64,000 nucleotides of DNA from Flavobacteriales bacterium (GTDB lineage Bacteria; Bacteroidota; Bacteroidia; Flavobacteriales_F; PHOS-HE28), in assembly GCA_020635655.1 (NCBI GenBank), contig JACJZI010000004.1, forward strand, positions 558,001 to 622,000. Reading direction: 5' to 3'. How positions within the stretch are numbered: the first letter of the stretch is position 1; every line of letters starts with the position of its first letter. Under the pieces are notes generated by a model, which had not been told where the DNA came from, did no database searches, and was given only the letters and a program-made list of their open reading frames with translations. The position numbers and the translations under genes were made by a program. Of this stretch, positions 22,103-31,461 are shown piece after piece.

Positions 22103-23191
22103 ATGCAAGCCGCCACGAAGAAGAAGGTACACAACTACAGCGCAGGTCCCTGTGTCCTGCCTCAGGAGGTATTCGAGCAAGCCGCGCAGGGCGTGCTCGA
22201 CCTCGACGGGTCCGGCCTTTCCATCCTGGAGATCAGCCACCGCAGCAAGCCGTTCGAGGCAGTGATGGACAAGGCCCAAGCCCTTGTGAAGGAGCTTCTC
22301 GACGTGCCGGAAGGTTACTCGGTGCTCTTTCTGCAGGGTGGCGCCAGCCTGGGTTTCCACATGACCGCCCTCAACTTCCTACGGCCCAACGGCAAGGCGG
22401 CCTACGCGAACACCGGTGAGTGGGCAGGGCGCGCCATCAAGGACGCACAGCTCGAAGGTACCGTGGAAGTGGTGGCCAGCAGCGAGGACAAGAACTTCAG
22501 CTATATCCCGAAAGGGTTCATCATCCCGTCCGACGCGGACTACTTCCACTTCACCAGCAACAACACCATTTTCGGCACCCAGTTCAAGGCATTCCCGAAG
22601 AGCCCCGTGCCGATGGTATGCGACATGAGCAGCGACATCTTCAGCAGGCCGGTGAACGTGGGGGACTTCGCGATGATCTACGCCGGTGCGCAGAAGAACA
22701 TGGGGCCGGCCGGCACCACGGTCTACATCGTGCGCAATGATGCACTGGGCAGGACCGGCCGCAAGCTGAGCAAGATCCTCGACCTGAAGAACCATGCGGA
22801 CAAGGGCAGCATGTACAACACGCCCCCGGTCTTCGCGGTCTATGTGAGCATGCTCACGCTCGACTGGATGAAACGGATGGGCGGCGTGGCGGAGATGGAG
22901 CAGCGCAACAACGCCAAAGCGGAACTGCTCTATGGCGCGGTGGACCGCCTGCCGCTGTTCAAGGGCACCACGGCCGTGGAGGACCGCTCGCCCATGAACG
23001 CCACGTTCGTGCTGGAGGACAGCACTCTGGAACCTTCCTTCGACGCCATGTGGAAGGAGGCCGGGATCAATGGTCTGCGTGGGCATCGGAGCGTGGGCGG
23101 TTATCGGGCCAGCATGTACAACGCCCTTCCCATCGAAAGCGTCCAGGTGCTCGTGAACGTGATGGAGCAATTCGCCAAAAAGCACGGTTGA
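22103..23191 (+). CDS. serC: Phosphoserine aminotransferase
   Basis: 362 residues, normal length. NYSAGPCVLPQEVFEQA at the N-terminus, LQGGASLGFHM, and the PLP-binding Lys 198 in YAGAQKNMGPAG identify SerC. It converts 3-phosphohydroxypyruvate and glutamate to phosphoserine. First gene of an operon with serA (2 bases apart) and a DUF1015 gene, giving two of the three steps of serine synthesis; serB is not here. The long upstream extension of the frame is ignored. Confidence 0.97.
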   Translation: MQAATKKKVHNYSAGPCVLPQEVFEQAAQGVLDLDGSGLSILEISHRSKPFEAVMDKAQALVKELLDVPEGYSVLFLQGGASLGFHMTALNFLRPNGKAAYANTGEWAGRAIKDAQLEGTVEVVASSEDKNFSYIPKGFIIPSDADYFHFTSNNTIFGTQFKAFPKSPVPMVCDMSSDIFSRPVNVGDFAMIYAGAQKNMGPAGTTVYIVRNDALGRTGRKLSKILDLKNHADKGSMYNTPPVFAVYVSMLTLDWMKRMGGVAEMEQRNNAKAELLYGAVDRLPLFKGTTAVEDRSPMNATFVLEDSTLEPSFDAMWKEAGINGLRGHRSVGGYRASMYNALPIESVQVLVNVMEQFAKKHG

Positions 23192-23193
23192 TC

Positions 23194-24165
23194 ATGCGGA
23201 TCCACGCCAACGATGGCATCTCGGCCAACGGCAAGGAGGGCCTGGAAAAGGCCGGTTTCAATGTCTCAACGAACAGCGTTCCACAAGCGGAACTGATCGC
23301 CTACCTGAACGAGGAGAAGGCGGATGTGTTGTTGGTCCGCAGCGCCACCAAGGTGCCCAAGGAATTGATCGACGCGTGTCCACGCATTCGTCTGATCGGG
23401 CGTGGTGGCGTGGGCTTGGACAACATCGACGTGGCCCATGCCAGGAGCAAGGGGGTCCTTGTGATCAACACACCCGGTGCCTCGTCGATCTCCGTGGCGG
23501 AAATGGTGCTGGCCCACCTGAGCGGCCTGATGCGCGGTCTGCACCAGAGCAACCGCCTGATGCCTGCGACCGGTGCGACAGGGTTCAAGGAACTCAAGAA
23601 GCGCTTCGGGAAGGGGCGCGAACTGCGCGGCAGCACGCTCGGGATCATCGGGTTTGGACGCATCGGCCAATGGACCGCGCGCTATGCGATTGGATGCGGC
23701 ATGGAAGTGATCTATACGGACCACACCTGCACCATCGGATCCATCGAGGTGACCCTGGGAGGCGCATCAGTGGCGATCCCGGTCGAGCGGGTGACCATGG
23801 AGGAGCTCCTTGCACGCGCGGACGCCATCAGCATCCATGTTCCCAAGCAGCCGGATGGGGCACCTGTGCTCGGTGCGGCCGAACTGGTGAAGGTCAGGCC
23901 GGGCACCTTTATCGTGAACACGGCGCGTGGGGGCAGCGTGGACGAGGATGCCCTGTTGGCCGCACTATCGGACGGCCGTGTCGCCGGTGCCGCGTTGGAT
24001 GTATTCGTGGGCGAGCCCGAACCCCGCGCCGACCTGCTGGCCGCGGAGGGCCTGTCCCTCAGTCCGCACATCGGTGCGGCCACGGTGGAGGCCCAGGCAC
24101 GCATCGGCGATGAGCTGGCCGAGCAGATCATCGCCTGGAGCAAGGCCAGCGTCTCGCAGGGATGA
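23194..24165 (+). CDS. serA: D-3-phosphoglycerate dehydrogenase
   Basis: 323 residues, the short form without an ACT domain. The Rossmann motif GFGRIGQ is at about 153; catalytic residues are R245 (NTARGG), E274 (GEPEP) and H292 (SPHIGAAT). It oxidises 3-phosphoglycerate with NAD, the first step of serine synthesis. Lack of ACT or ASB domains implies no allosteric feedback by serine through that route. Translationally linked to serC upstream and overlaps the DUF1015 gene by ATGA. Confidence 0.95.
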   Translation: MRIHANDGISANGKEGLEKAGFNVSTNSVPQAELIAYLNEEKADVLLVRSATKVPKELIDACPRIRLIGRGGVGLDNIDVAHARSKGVLVINTPGASSISVAEMVLAHLSGLMRGLHQSNRLMPATGATGFKELKKRFGKGRELRGSTLGIIGFGRIGQWTARYAIGCGMEVIYTDHTCTIGSIEVTLGGASVAIPVERVTMEELLARADAISIHVPKQPDGAPVLGAAELVKVRPGTFIVNTARGGSVDEDALLAALSDGRVAGAALDVFVGEPEPRADLLAAEGLSLSPHIGAATVEAQARIGDELAEQIIAWSKASVSQG

Positions 24166-25379
24166 TCACCATACGTCCGTTCCGGGCCTGGCGCCCCGCA
24201 CCCGACAAGGCGCACCTGGTCGGGTCCCGGAGCTTTGTGAGCTACACGGACGAGCAATTGCGGGAAAAGCTCGCCGGCAATCCTTTCAGCTTCCTGCATG
24301 TGATCCATCCGGACCTCGATGCGCCTCCGCCAGCGGACCGTCAGGAGCGGTTCCATCGGGTACGGATGCGGTTCAAGGCGTTCTGCGACGAGGGCATCCT
24401 GCTCCGCGATGAAGCGCCATGCATCTATCTCTACGAGCAATGGTCCCGGGGGGAGATCTCGCGGGGGATCATCGCCGCCATAAGTATCGCGGATTACTGT
24501 GAAGGGCGTGTGAAGGTGCATGAACAGACCCTGACCGCCCGCGAAGAGCTTTTCGCGGAATACCTGGAGGCCACGGCCATCAATGCGGAACCCGTGCTCC
24601 TGGCCACCCCGGAAGGACATGCCTGGGAGGCGCTGCTGGACCCCTGGCTCGCCTTGCGGCCCGACTTCGATTTCAGCACCGCCGATCGGGTGAGGCATCG
24701 GCTGTGGGCGATCGCGGATGCACGTGTGCGTGAGGAACTGCAGCGTGCATTCGCCGGTATGCCCGCCATCTACATCGCGGACGGGCATCACCGCATGGCC
24801 AGCAGCGCACGTCTGTGCAGTGAACACCACGCCAAGGACGTGGACCCCGTTGCCTGGTGCCTGGCCTTCATCGTGCCGCGCTCGCACCTTCGGATCGTCA
24901 ACTATGACCGTGCGATCACAACGCTGAACGGCCTGGACGAGATGTCCTTTTTGAAAGCACTCCAGAAGGTCGGCCCGTTGGTCCCCTTGCAGGCACCCTG
25001 GTCCTCGCCGGGCCATGTGGCCGTGCGGACCTCGGGCGGTTGGCACCAGTTGGACCTGTCCGCATCAAGGGCCGGGTCCGACCCTGCCAGCGCCCTGGAT
25101 GCCGCGATGCTCAGTGCATTCGTGCTCAAACCCATCCTGGGCATAACCGATCTCCGCACGGACCCGCACGTGCTGTTCGTCCCCGGCACACATGGCGTCG
25201 GGGAATTGGAGCAACTGGTCGACGGCGACAGGGCCAAGGTCGCATTCCATCTCCACCCGGTGAGCTTCGAGGACCTCAAGGCGGTATCGGACAGCGGCGG
25301 ATGCATGCCACCGAAAAGCACCTACATCGAGCCCAAGTTGCGCAGCGGGCTCACCATCTACTCGCTCGAGGACGTGTGA
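24162..25379 (+). CDS. DUF1015 family protein, third gene of the serine operon
   Basis: 405 residues. Recognisable DUF1015 features: IRPFRAWRPAPDKAHLV at the start, YIADGHHRMASSARL in the middle, and GGCMPPKSTYIEPKLRSGL at the end. The ADGHHR motif looks like a catalytic or metal site. It overlaps serA by 4 bases, and the serC-serA-DUF1015 order recurs in Bacteroidota, so a role in serine or phosphoserine metabolism is likely. Such linkage led others to suggest a serine kinase-like activity for related proteins; that is not provable from this sequence. Confidence 0.9.
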   Translation: MITIRPFRAWRPAPDKAHLVGSRSFVSYTDEQLREKLAGNPFSFLHVIHPDLDAPPPADRQERFHRVRMRFKAFCDEGILLRDEAPCIYLYEQWSRGEISRGIIAAISIADYCEGRVKVHEQTLTAREELFAEYLEATAINAEPVLLATPEGHAWEALLDPWLALRPDFDFSTADRVRHRLWAIADARVREELQRAFAGMPAIYIADGHHRMASSARLCSEHHAKDVDPVAWCLAFIVPRSHLRIVNYDRAITTLNGLDEMSFLKALQKVGPLVPLQAPWSSPGHVAVRTSGGWHQLDLSASRAGSDPASALDAAMLSAFVLKPILGITDLRTDPHVLFVPGTHGVGELEQLVDGDRAKVAFHLHPVSFEDLKAVSDSGGCMPPKSTYIEPKLRSGLTIYSLEDV

Positions 25380-25404
25380 GCCGGTCGGCCCTGCAGGCAG
25401 CGGC

Positions 25405-25412
25405 TACCTTTG
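25405..25412 (+). promoter_or_regulatory. -7 box TACCTTTG, 6 bases before ATG
   Basis: Fixes the YggS start at 25419; an in-frame TTG at 25410 lies inside the box itself and can be excluded. Confidence 0.75.
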
Positions 25413-25418
25413 CCGGGC

Positions 25419-26093
25419 ATGGACCGTGAAGCGCTGGCTCAACGTTATGGGATGGTGAAGGCGAATATTCCCGAAGGTGTGTTGCTTGTCGCCGTGAGCA
25501 AGACCCGGACCGTCGAGGAGGTCCGGGCCTTGTACGATCTCGGACACCGCGACTTCGGTGAGAACTATCCCCAGGAGCTGCGGGAAAAGCAGGCCGTCCT
25601 GCCAGCGGACATCCGTTGGCATTTCATCGGGCATCTGCAGACCAACAAGGTGAAATACATCGCGCCCTTCGTGCATCTCATCCACAGCGTGGACAGCACG
25701 CGGTTGATGGACGAGGTGGAAAAGCGTGCGGCCCGGAACGGACACACGATCGACGTGCTGCTGCAGGTCCATATCGCCCGTGAGGACACCAAGCACGGGT
25801 TCTCCTGGGACGAATTGGATGCGCTGGTGGCGCAATGGGACCGCACCCGTTGGCCGCACGTGCGTGTGCGCGGCCTCATGGGCATGTCCAGTCTTATCGA
25901 GGACCGGAGCGGGATCGCGACCGAGATGGAACAACTCGCCACCAGGTTCCACGCGCTCCAGAAAGCGGGTCCCTTCTGCCAGGAATTCGATACCCTCTCC
26001 ATGGGCATGAGCGGGGATGCCGACCTGGCGGTGAACCTTGGCAGCAACCTGGTCCGGATCGGCACGGCGATATTCGGGGAAAGGGTCGGATAG
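25419..26093 (+). CDS. YggS/PLPBP family PLP homeostasis protein
   Basis: 224 residues, single alanine-racemase-like TIM barrel. PLP-binding Lys 28 lies in AVSKTR; other family blocks are FGENYPQELREK, WHFIGHLQTNK, HSVDSTRL, HGFSWDEL, GLMGMSS, LSMGMSGD and GSNLVRIGTAIFG. It buffers free pyridoxal phosphate and affects amino acid pools. Its position after the PLP-dependent SerC operon is probably coincidental but fits. Own leaderless promoter. Confidence 0.95.
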   Translation: MDREALAQRYGMVKANIPEGVLLVAVSKTRTVEEVRALYDLGHRDFGENYPQELREKQAVLPADIRWHFIGHLQTNKVKYIAPFVHLIHSVDSTRLMDEVEKRAARNGHTIDVLLQVHIAREDTKHGFSWDELDALVAQWDRTRWPHVRVRGLMGMSSLIEDRSGIATEMEQLATRFHALQKAGPFCQEFDTLSMGMSGDADLAVNLGSNLVRIGTAIFGERVG

Positions 26094-26153
26094 GTTTTCA
26101 ACCAAAGCACGGCAGAACAGGCAACCCCGGTCGTCCGGAGCGTCTTCCTGGTG

Positions 26154-26161
26154 TAGCTTTC
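26154..26161 (+). promoter_or_regulatory. -7 box TAGCTTTC of the DUF6089 gene
   Basis: One mismatch to the consensus, 21 bases before the ATG at 26183. Confidence 0.45.
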
Positions 26162-26182
26162 TTCCTCTTCAGCCCCGAGACC

Positions 26183-27196
26183 ATGACCAGGACATTCGCT
26201 CTTTGCTCCCTGCTGCTCCTGCTCGTCTGTTCCTTGCATGCTCAGCGCACCGTCGAGGTCGGTGTTTCCTCCGGCGTCACGCACTACTATGGCGACCTCG
26301 GCAATGTGGACGGTCCCGTGCAATGGAACAGCATGCGACCGGGCATGGCGATCACCGTGCGTGATTTCCTGAACAACAAGAAGCGCTACGTGACAAGGGC
26401 GCTGAACGTGGAGAGCCGTTTCAGTTGGCTGCGCATCGGGTACAATGAGGTGGAGCCGGTGATGGGTCACCAAGGTCTTGATCTTCCCCATTGGAAACGC
26501 GGGCTCAATTTCCGCAATGACCTTTTTGGCGTGAGCACGCACCTGGTCCTGAACGCCTATCGGGAGCCCTATCAACCCCTGTTCAAGCAGAAGTTCTTCG
26601 CCTACTTCTACATCGGTGTCGGCATCTTCTATGGACGTCCGAAGGCCGATCTGTTCCACGGGGCGCAGCGCTTGAGCAATGCCTACCACTATTGGGAGGA
26701 TGGCACGATCCGCAATGCTCCGGAAGGCACACCCGAAGCGCAGATCATCGACCAGGACGGTACCTATGAGACGGACCTGTACAGCTGGGTCACCGAAGGC
26801 AGTACGGCCGCCGGTGAGGGCAGCACCCTGGAACGCACCTCACCCTGGCATGTCGCCATCCCGCTCGGCATGGGCATCCGATACATGGTCACGCGGAAGA
26901 TCTCCCTGGGCATGGAGTTCAGTTATCTGGCCTTCTTCACGGACAAACTGGATGACGTGAGCGACCGCTATGCCACCTACGATGAGCTGGCCGAGACCTA
27001 TCCCGATGACCTGGAGCGTCAATTGCTGGCACGCTACATCAGCGACCCGACCGGGTTCGGAACGGACGGGACCACGGGGTATCGCACCAGTCCGCGCGGC
27101 AATCCGGAATTGCCCGATGCGCTCAGCTATCTCAGCCTGGAGATCAGTTACAAGTTCAAAAGGCGCCCCGGCCGACGCAGCTTCGTGAGCCTCTGA
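26183..27196 (+). CDS. DUF6089-type outer membrane beta-barrel protein
   Basis: 337 residues with a signal peptide (LCSLLLLLVCSLHAQ). The mature protein shows alternating amphipathic strands: VEVGVSSGVTHYYGDLG at the start, FFAYFYIGVGIFY, WHVAIPLGMGIRYMV, LGMEFSYLAFFTDKLDDVS, and a final strand LSLEISYKFKRR. These match DUF6089 proteins of Bacteroidota. The function is unknown; some relatives contribute to envelope or gliding-related complexes. The start is chosen for the signal peptide. Confidence 0.85.
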   Translation: MTRTFALCSLLLLLVCSLHAQRTVEVGVSSGVTHYYGDLGNVDGPVQWNSMRPGMAITVRDFLNNKKRYVTRALNVESRFSWLRIGYNEVEPVMGHQGLDLPHWKRGLNFRNDLFGVSTHLVLNAYREPYQPLFKQKFFAYFYIGVGIFYGRPKADLFHGAQRLSNAYHYWEDGTIRNAPEGTPEAQIIDQDGTYETDLYSWVTEGSTAAGEGSTLERTSPWHVAIPLGMGIRYMVTRKISLGMEFSYLAFFTDKLDDVSDRYATYDELAETYPDDLERQLLARYISDPTGFGTDGTTGYRTSPRGNPELPDALSYLSLEISYKFKRRPGRRSFVSL

Positions 27197-27241
27197 GCAT
27201 TTCGTTCCTCCAGTTCGCTGACAAAGGGCGATCTTGGCGGG

Positions 27242-28315
27242 ATGATCGCCCTCGGTCCCATCTCGGACCCCACCTATGTCGGACCGGAACGAAAAGGCCG
27301 CCTGGCCCGGTATTTCCTGGGGCTGATCCGTGACGAGCGCGATCTGCCCTTCATCCGGCTGACCCTTTGGATCACGTTCACCCTGGTGCCCCTGGGCATC
27401 CTGCTGTACATGCCGTTCGTGCGCGGATGGTGGTGGGCACTGCTGGCCATCGCCTATCAGTACCTGAACAACATCGTGTACAAGGGCCCCTTCGGGCTGA
27501 TGCTCCATTGCACCAGCCACCGCAAGCTCTTCCGCAAGGAGTACGACTTCCTGAACCACTACATCCCCTGGGTGCTGGCCCCCTTCTTCGGGCATTCACC
27601 GGAGACCTACTACGCCCACCACATCGGCATGCACCACGCGGAGAACAACCTGGAGGACGATGACAGCACGACCATGCCGTACCAGAGGGACTCACTGCGT
27701 GGCTTTGCGCATTATTTCGGCCGCTTCCTGTTCGCCGGGATCTACCACCTCGCCGCCTATTTCTTCATGAAGAAGCGCAAACGGCTCCTGTACCGCAGCG
27801 TTCGCGGCGAGCTGCTCTTCATCGCGTTCTGCACGGGCATGTGCTTCGTGGACTGGGCGGCCACGGTGGTGGTCTTCATCATTCCCTTCGTGCTGTTCCG
27901 CCTTGTGGCGATGATGGGCAATTGGGCACAGCACGCCTTCCTGCACGAGACCGACCCGGCGAACAGCTACTGGAACAGCATCACCTGCATCAACACGCCT
28001 TACAATCACAAATGCTGGAACGATGGCTACCACATCAGCCACCACATCCGGCCGGCCATGCATTGGACCGAACATCCCACCTATTTCCAAAAGACCCTGG
28101 ACGACTATATCCAACACGATGCCATCGTTTTCGATGGCATCCATTTCCTGCATGTCTTCGTCTATCTCATGCGTAAGCGGTACGACCTGTTGGCCCGCCA
28201 CTTCGTGGACTTGTCCGGCAAAGGCCGCTCGGAGGAGGAAGTGATCCACATGCTGAAGGACCGCACACGCCCACTGCCTTTCCCTGTCCGGGAGAACGTG
28301 GTCCGCGCCGCCTGA
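27242..28315 (+). CDS. Membrane fatty acid desaturase
   Basis: 357 residues, several transmembrane segments. The three histidine boxes of membrane di-iron desaturases are present: HCTSHRK (from 89), HHIGMHH (126-132) and HISHH (264-268) within NDGYHISHHIRP. The enzyme would introduce a double bond or hydroxyl into a membrane lipid acyl chain, using electrons from ferredoxin or cytochrome b5-like donors. Substrate unknown. A degenerate GATCTTGG box ends 4 bases before the ATG, so a leaderless start is possible. Confidence 0.88.
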   Translation: MIALGPISDPTYVGPERKGRLARYFLGLIRDERDLPFIRLTLWITFTLVPLGILLYMPFVRGWWWALLAIAYQYLNNIVYKGPFGLMLHCTSHRKLFRKEYDFLNHYIPWVLAPFFGHSPETYYAHHIGMHHAENNLEDDDSTTMPYQRDSLRGFAHYFGRFLFAGIYHLAAYFFMKKRKRLLYRSVRGELLFIAFCTGMCFVDWAATVVVFIIPFVLFRLVAMMGNWAQHAFLHETDPANSYWNSITCINTPYNHKCWNDGYHISHHIRPAMHWTEHPTYFQKTLDDYIQHDAIVFDGIHFLHVFVYLMRKRYDLLARHFVDLSGKGRSEEEVIHMLKDRTRPLPFPVRENVVRAA

Positions 28316-28322
28316 GGGTCGG

Positions 28323-28330
28323 TACCTTTG
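28323..28330 (+). promoter_or_regulatory. -7 box TACCTTTG, 4 bases before ATG
   Basis: Perfect element 7 bases after the desaturase stop; it drives the HEAT-repeat gene. Confidence 0.75.
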
Positions 28331-28334
28331 CGCC

Positions 28335-28859
28335 ATGCCCACCAAGGTGAAAATGGACGAGGTGTTCGCGCGCCTGCTGAGCACGGACGACCGCGTGGTC
28401 CTGGACGCGCTCACCATCATCCAGGCCCAGGGTGATGCCCGGGCCATCCCGCCGATGCTGCATGTGCTGGCAGGGGACCCCGACCACAAGGTGCGGCAGA
28501 AGATCGAGGCGATGTTGTATGAGATCAAGGTGCCTGAAGCGGTGCCCGCGTTGATCGAAGCCTTGGGGGATCCCGGCCTGAGAAGCATCCGCCGAACGGT
28601 GATCGCGGCGTTCTGGAACGCGGGGCTGGACGTGAGGGAACACCTCGAACTGCTGGTCTCCTGTGCCATCGAAGGGGACGCAGCCGAGTGCCTGGAGTGC
28701 CATACCGTGATCACCGATCAGGAGGTTTGGCCTGAAAAGGACGCACGTCGGGCGATGCATGCCGTCCTTGAGGCGGTCAAGACGGAGACGGACAGCTACA
28801 AAGCCTCGCTCCTGCGCGATATCGCCGATGCGCTCGCCCATAGGCCGGGTGAGCGGTGA
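28335..28859 (+). CDS. HEAT-repeat protein
   Basis: 174 residues, all-helical, built from HEAT-like helical pairs: DDRVVLDALTIIQAQGDARAIPPML, HKVRQKIEAMLYEIKVPEAVPALIEAL, then a third pair from GLRSIRRTVIAAFWNAG. Such solenoids are protein-binding scaffolds. No enzyme motif. The partner is unknown. It has its own promoter. Confidence 0.85.
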   Translation: MPTKVKMDEVFARLLSTDDRVVLDALTIIQAQGDARAIPPMLHVLAGDPDHKVRQKIEAMLYEIKVPEAVPALIEALGDPGLRSIRRTVIAAFWNAGLDVREHLELLVSCAIEGDAAECLECHTVITDQEVWPEKDARRAMHAVLEAVKTETDSYKASLLRDIADALAHRPGER

Positions 28860-28926
28860 ACCTTCGCACGACGCGCTTGCGGACCACCTCCATTATCCGC
28901 ACCTTTCGATACTTATCCGGAACGTC

Positions 28927-29982
28927 ATGAGAACGACCATCCTACCCCTCCTGCTGACCATGATGCTCTCCACGGGTACACAGGCGCAGTCCTTGCTGGC
29001 CCAGGCCAAACCGGACGGATCGGACCTATGGGGCTACATCAATGAAAAAGGAGAACAGGTCATCGCACCCGCCTTCAAGAGCTGTTTCCGCTTCACGGAA
29101 AGCGGTTACGCCGCGGTAAGCGATCCCAATACGAAGGAGGACTACTTCATCAACGCCAGGGGGGAACGGCTCAAGACGGAGATCAACGGGTTCGAACACA
29201 TGAGCGGCCTTGGTGGTGGCGACCAGCAGGGCTTCCATTTCGGCCTGGCGGCGGTGAAAATGGGCAAGAAATGGGGTTTCATGAACATCTCCGGAAAGTT
29301 GACGATACCGGCCAAATACGACAAGGTGGATGCCTTCGAAGGGCCGTTCACCACTGTCGGGATCGGCAAGCAATTGTTCGTCCTGGGTACGGACGGTCAG
29401 GAGGCGGCGGTGAAAGATCCGACCGTGGTGGACGTCCGAAGCTTCCATGAAGGTCTTGCTCCGTTCAAGACCAGCGGGAAGATGATGGGGTTCATGGACG
29501 GCCAACAGAACACGGTGATCCCCGCTCAGTTCAAGACCGTGGGGTATTTCAGCGATGGGCTTGCCTGGGCCAAGAACGCGAGCGATGCCGTCGGATTCAT
29601 CAACAAGAAGGGCGAATGGGTGATCCCGGCGAAGTACGATGCCGCCGGCGACATGGACCCGGAAAGCGGCATGGCGCGTGTCAAGAGCGGCGATATGTGG
29701 ATGTACGTGGACAGGTCGGGCAAGGAAATGAGCGTGGCGGCCACCAGCTATGGTCAGTTCAGTGAAGGCCTTTGCGATGGAAAACAAGGGGATGTCGCGG
29801 GATTCTTCGACAAGACCGGTCATTGGGTGATCGAACCCAAGTTCGAGGCGGTACGTGACTTCAAGAACGGTCTGGCCGCCGCACGCCAGGGAGGTATGTG
29901 GGGGTTCATCGACAAGACCGGCAAGTGGGTGATCGAACCCCGATACGATGCCGTGAAGGACTTCGCGCGCACCGCTCCGTAA
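28927..29982 (+). CDS. Exported WG-repeat protein
   Basis: 351 residues with a signal peptide (LPLLLTMMLSTGTQAQ). The mature part is a chain of WG beta-propeller-type repeats, each of the form GYINEKGEQVIAPAF, GFMNISGKLTIPAKY, GFINKKGEWVIPAKY, GFFDKTGHWVIEPKF, GFIDKTGKWVIEPRY. Function of WG repeats is not established; they are common in exported Bacteroidota proteins. It converges on the next gene with 6 bases between stops. No clear -7 box is seen. Confidence 0.9.
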   Translation: MRTTILPLLLTMMLSTGTQAQSLLAQAKPDGSDLWGYINEKGEQVIAPAFKSCFRFTESGYAAVSDPNTKEDYFINARGERLKTEINGFEHMSGLGGGDQQGFHFGLAAVKMGKKWGFMNISGKLTIPAKYDKVDAFEGPFTTVGIGKQLFVLGTDGQEAAVKDPTVVDVRSFHEGLAPFKTSGKMMGFMDGQQNTVIPAQFKTVGYFSDGLAWAKNASDAVGFINKKGEWVIPAKYDAAGDMDPESGMARVKSGDMWMYVDRSGKEMSVAATSYGQFSEGLCDGKQGDVAGFFDKTGHWVIEPKFEAVRDFKNGLAAARQGGMWGFIDKTGKWVIEPRYDAVKDFARTAP

Positions 29983-29988
29983 CGGGGC

Positions 29989-31413
29989 TCACTTGACGCC
30001 CTGCACCACCCAACCTTCCGGGTCCAAGGCCGCGTACGTAAGCCCCTGCCCCAACGCATGGCGGTAATTGATCCACGGCATTTCCCCTTGCCACTGCTGC
30101 TCCAGCGATAGGGGTTGCACCACCACGAGCCCGCCGCTCTGAAAGTCCTCCACCACGCCATACCACAATTCCCTGACCGGCACGTCCGGACAGAGGTCGC
30201 GGAACGCGGCACCCATGCCATGTGTGTAGACCAGCTGCGGATGTCGCATTTGGATGCGACCCGCCAGTTCACGCTCCAGCTGGGCCTGACGCACGAAGGG
30301 CCGGACCGCGCGCATGGAAAGGGCCAGTTGCCCCATCACCACGATCAGGGTGATCGCCCACCTCACGCGCGCCCCGACCAGTCGCGCCCACGCACGACCG
30401 AACGCTGGGAAGAAGAGGACCGCGACAAAGGGCTGCGCCATGAGGAGCACGCGATCGTTCTGATAGGGCATGCCGCCGATGAACAGCAGATAGCCGAGCA
30501 TCGGCCAGAGGGCCAGGCGCGCTTCCGGGGTGTTCAGGTCCTTTCGACGCGCGAAGGGCAACAGCACGATGCCCAACGGGATGAAGCCGGGATGCACGGC
30601 CACTTTGAGGAGGTAGAGGACATTGGGCAGCGCATAACGCAGGAGACCATCGTCCGAGCGATGCACCCTTTCGAACAAGGCCAGCAGGGACCAGTCGCCG
30701 AGGAGCGGACGCAACGGAGCGATGTGCATCCGGGGCCAGAACGACCAGGCCGCTGCGAACAGGGCCGACACGGCCATGACCAGCGTGAGGACCAGGCGCC
30801 GTTTTCCCGGGTCCTGGATGCGCAGGATCAGGACCCCGGCGACCAGGGCACACAGCATCGGGGCCGTGGCCAACCGAACGGTCAGGGCCAGGGCAGCGAC
30901 CAGGAGCGACAGGACCAGCCAACGATCCGCGCCGCCGGCGATCCAATGAAGGCAGCAGACATAGGCACCGAACACGAGCGCGATCCCCGGCAGATCGCTC
31001 ATCACTGTCAAGGCATAACGGAGCAGGAAGGGTGCCGATGCGGTCATGGTCAGGACCAAGGCGATGGACGCACCCCTGTCCCACCGCGCCCTTCGAACAA
31101 GGTGGATCATCAGTCCCGCCAAAAGCAGCAGGGAACATGCGGAGATCGCCCTGAGCCCGATCAGCGTACTACCGAGCAGCCCCCCGAGCAGTACACCCGC
31201 AATGGGATAGCCGTGCGGGTGCTCCACCATCGCCGGGCGCGCACCCCCGCCATGCATCCAGGTCGCGTATCCTTGGGCGATCAAGTGGTAGTCATGGGCA
31301 TCCTGGCCGTTCAGGCCCTGATAGCCTTGCCAGCTCACCCAGCTCCATGCCAACACGATGGGGAACGTGCAGGGGATGAGCGACCGCCAGAAGCGATGAG
31401 TGTCCAGGGCCAC
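29989..31413 (-). CDS. Polytopic membrane protein, probable GT-C glycosyltransferase
   Basis: 474 residues with about ten transmembrane helices and a C-terminal soluble segment. An acidic pair in the first periplasmic loop (GLNGQDAHDYHLIAQGYA) is placed like the catalytic aspartates of GT39/ArnT-type GT-C enzymes, which use polyprenyl-phosphate sugars. Family match is by architecture only, so the sugar and acceptor are unknown. It begins at GTG 31413, 4 bases after its -7 box. Two further proteins of this general type lie at 46482 and 60433. Confidence 0.72.
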   Translation of the reverse strand: MALDTHRFWRSLIPCTFPIVLAWSWVSWQGYQGLNGQDAHDYHLIAQGYATWMHGGGARPAMVEHPHGYPIAGVLLGGLLGSTLIGLRAISACSLLLLAGLMIHLVRRARWDRGASIALVLTMTASAPFLLRYALTVMSDLPGIALVFGAYVCCLHWIAGGADRWLVLSLLVAALALTVRLATAPMLCALVAGVLILRIQDPGKRRLVLTLVMAVSALFAAAWSFWPRMHIAPLRPLLGDWSLLALFERVHRSDDGLLRYALPNVLYLLKVAVHPGFIPLGIVLLPFARRKDLNTPEARLALWPMLGYLLFIGGMPYQNDRVLLMAQPFVAVLFFPAFGRAWARLVGARVRWAITLIVVMGQLALSMRAVRPFVRQAQLERELAGRIQMRHPQLVYTHGMGAAFRDLCPDVPVRELWYGVVEDFQSGGLVVVQPLSLEQQWQGEMPWINYRHALGQGLTYAALDPEGWVVQGVK

Positions 31414-31417
31414 GGGA

Positions 31418-31425
31418 TGAAGGTA
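31418..31425 (-). promoter_or_regulatory. -7 box TACCTTCA, 4 bases before GTG
   Basis: Decides the GTG start of the GT-C-like gene. It faces the promoter of the ABC operon 130 bases away. Confidence 0.55.
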
Positions 31426-31443
31426 GGCGAGCTCAGACCGATC

Positions 31444-31461
31444 GGGCCGGAGCTCCGGCCC
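31444..31461. promoter_or_regulatory. Perfect 18-bp palindrome in divergent region
   Basis: GGGCCGGAGCTCCGGCCC is its own reverse complement. It sits between two divergent promoters, 19 bases upstream of the minus-strand -7 box, where an operator for a dimeric regulator would be expected. Confidence 0.5.
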
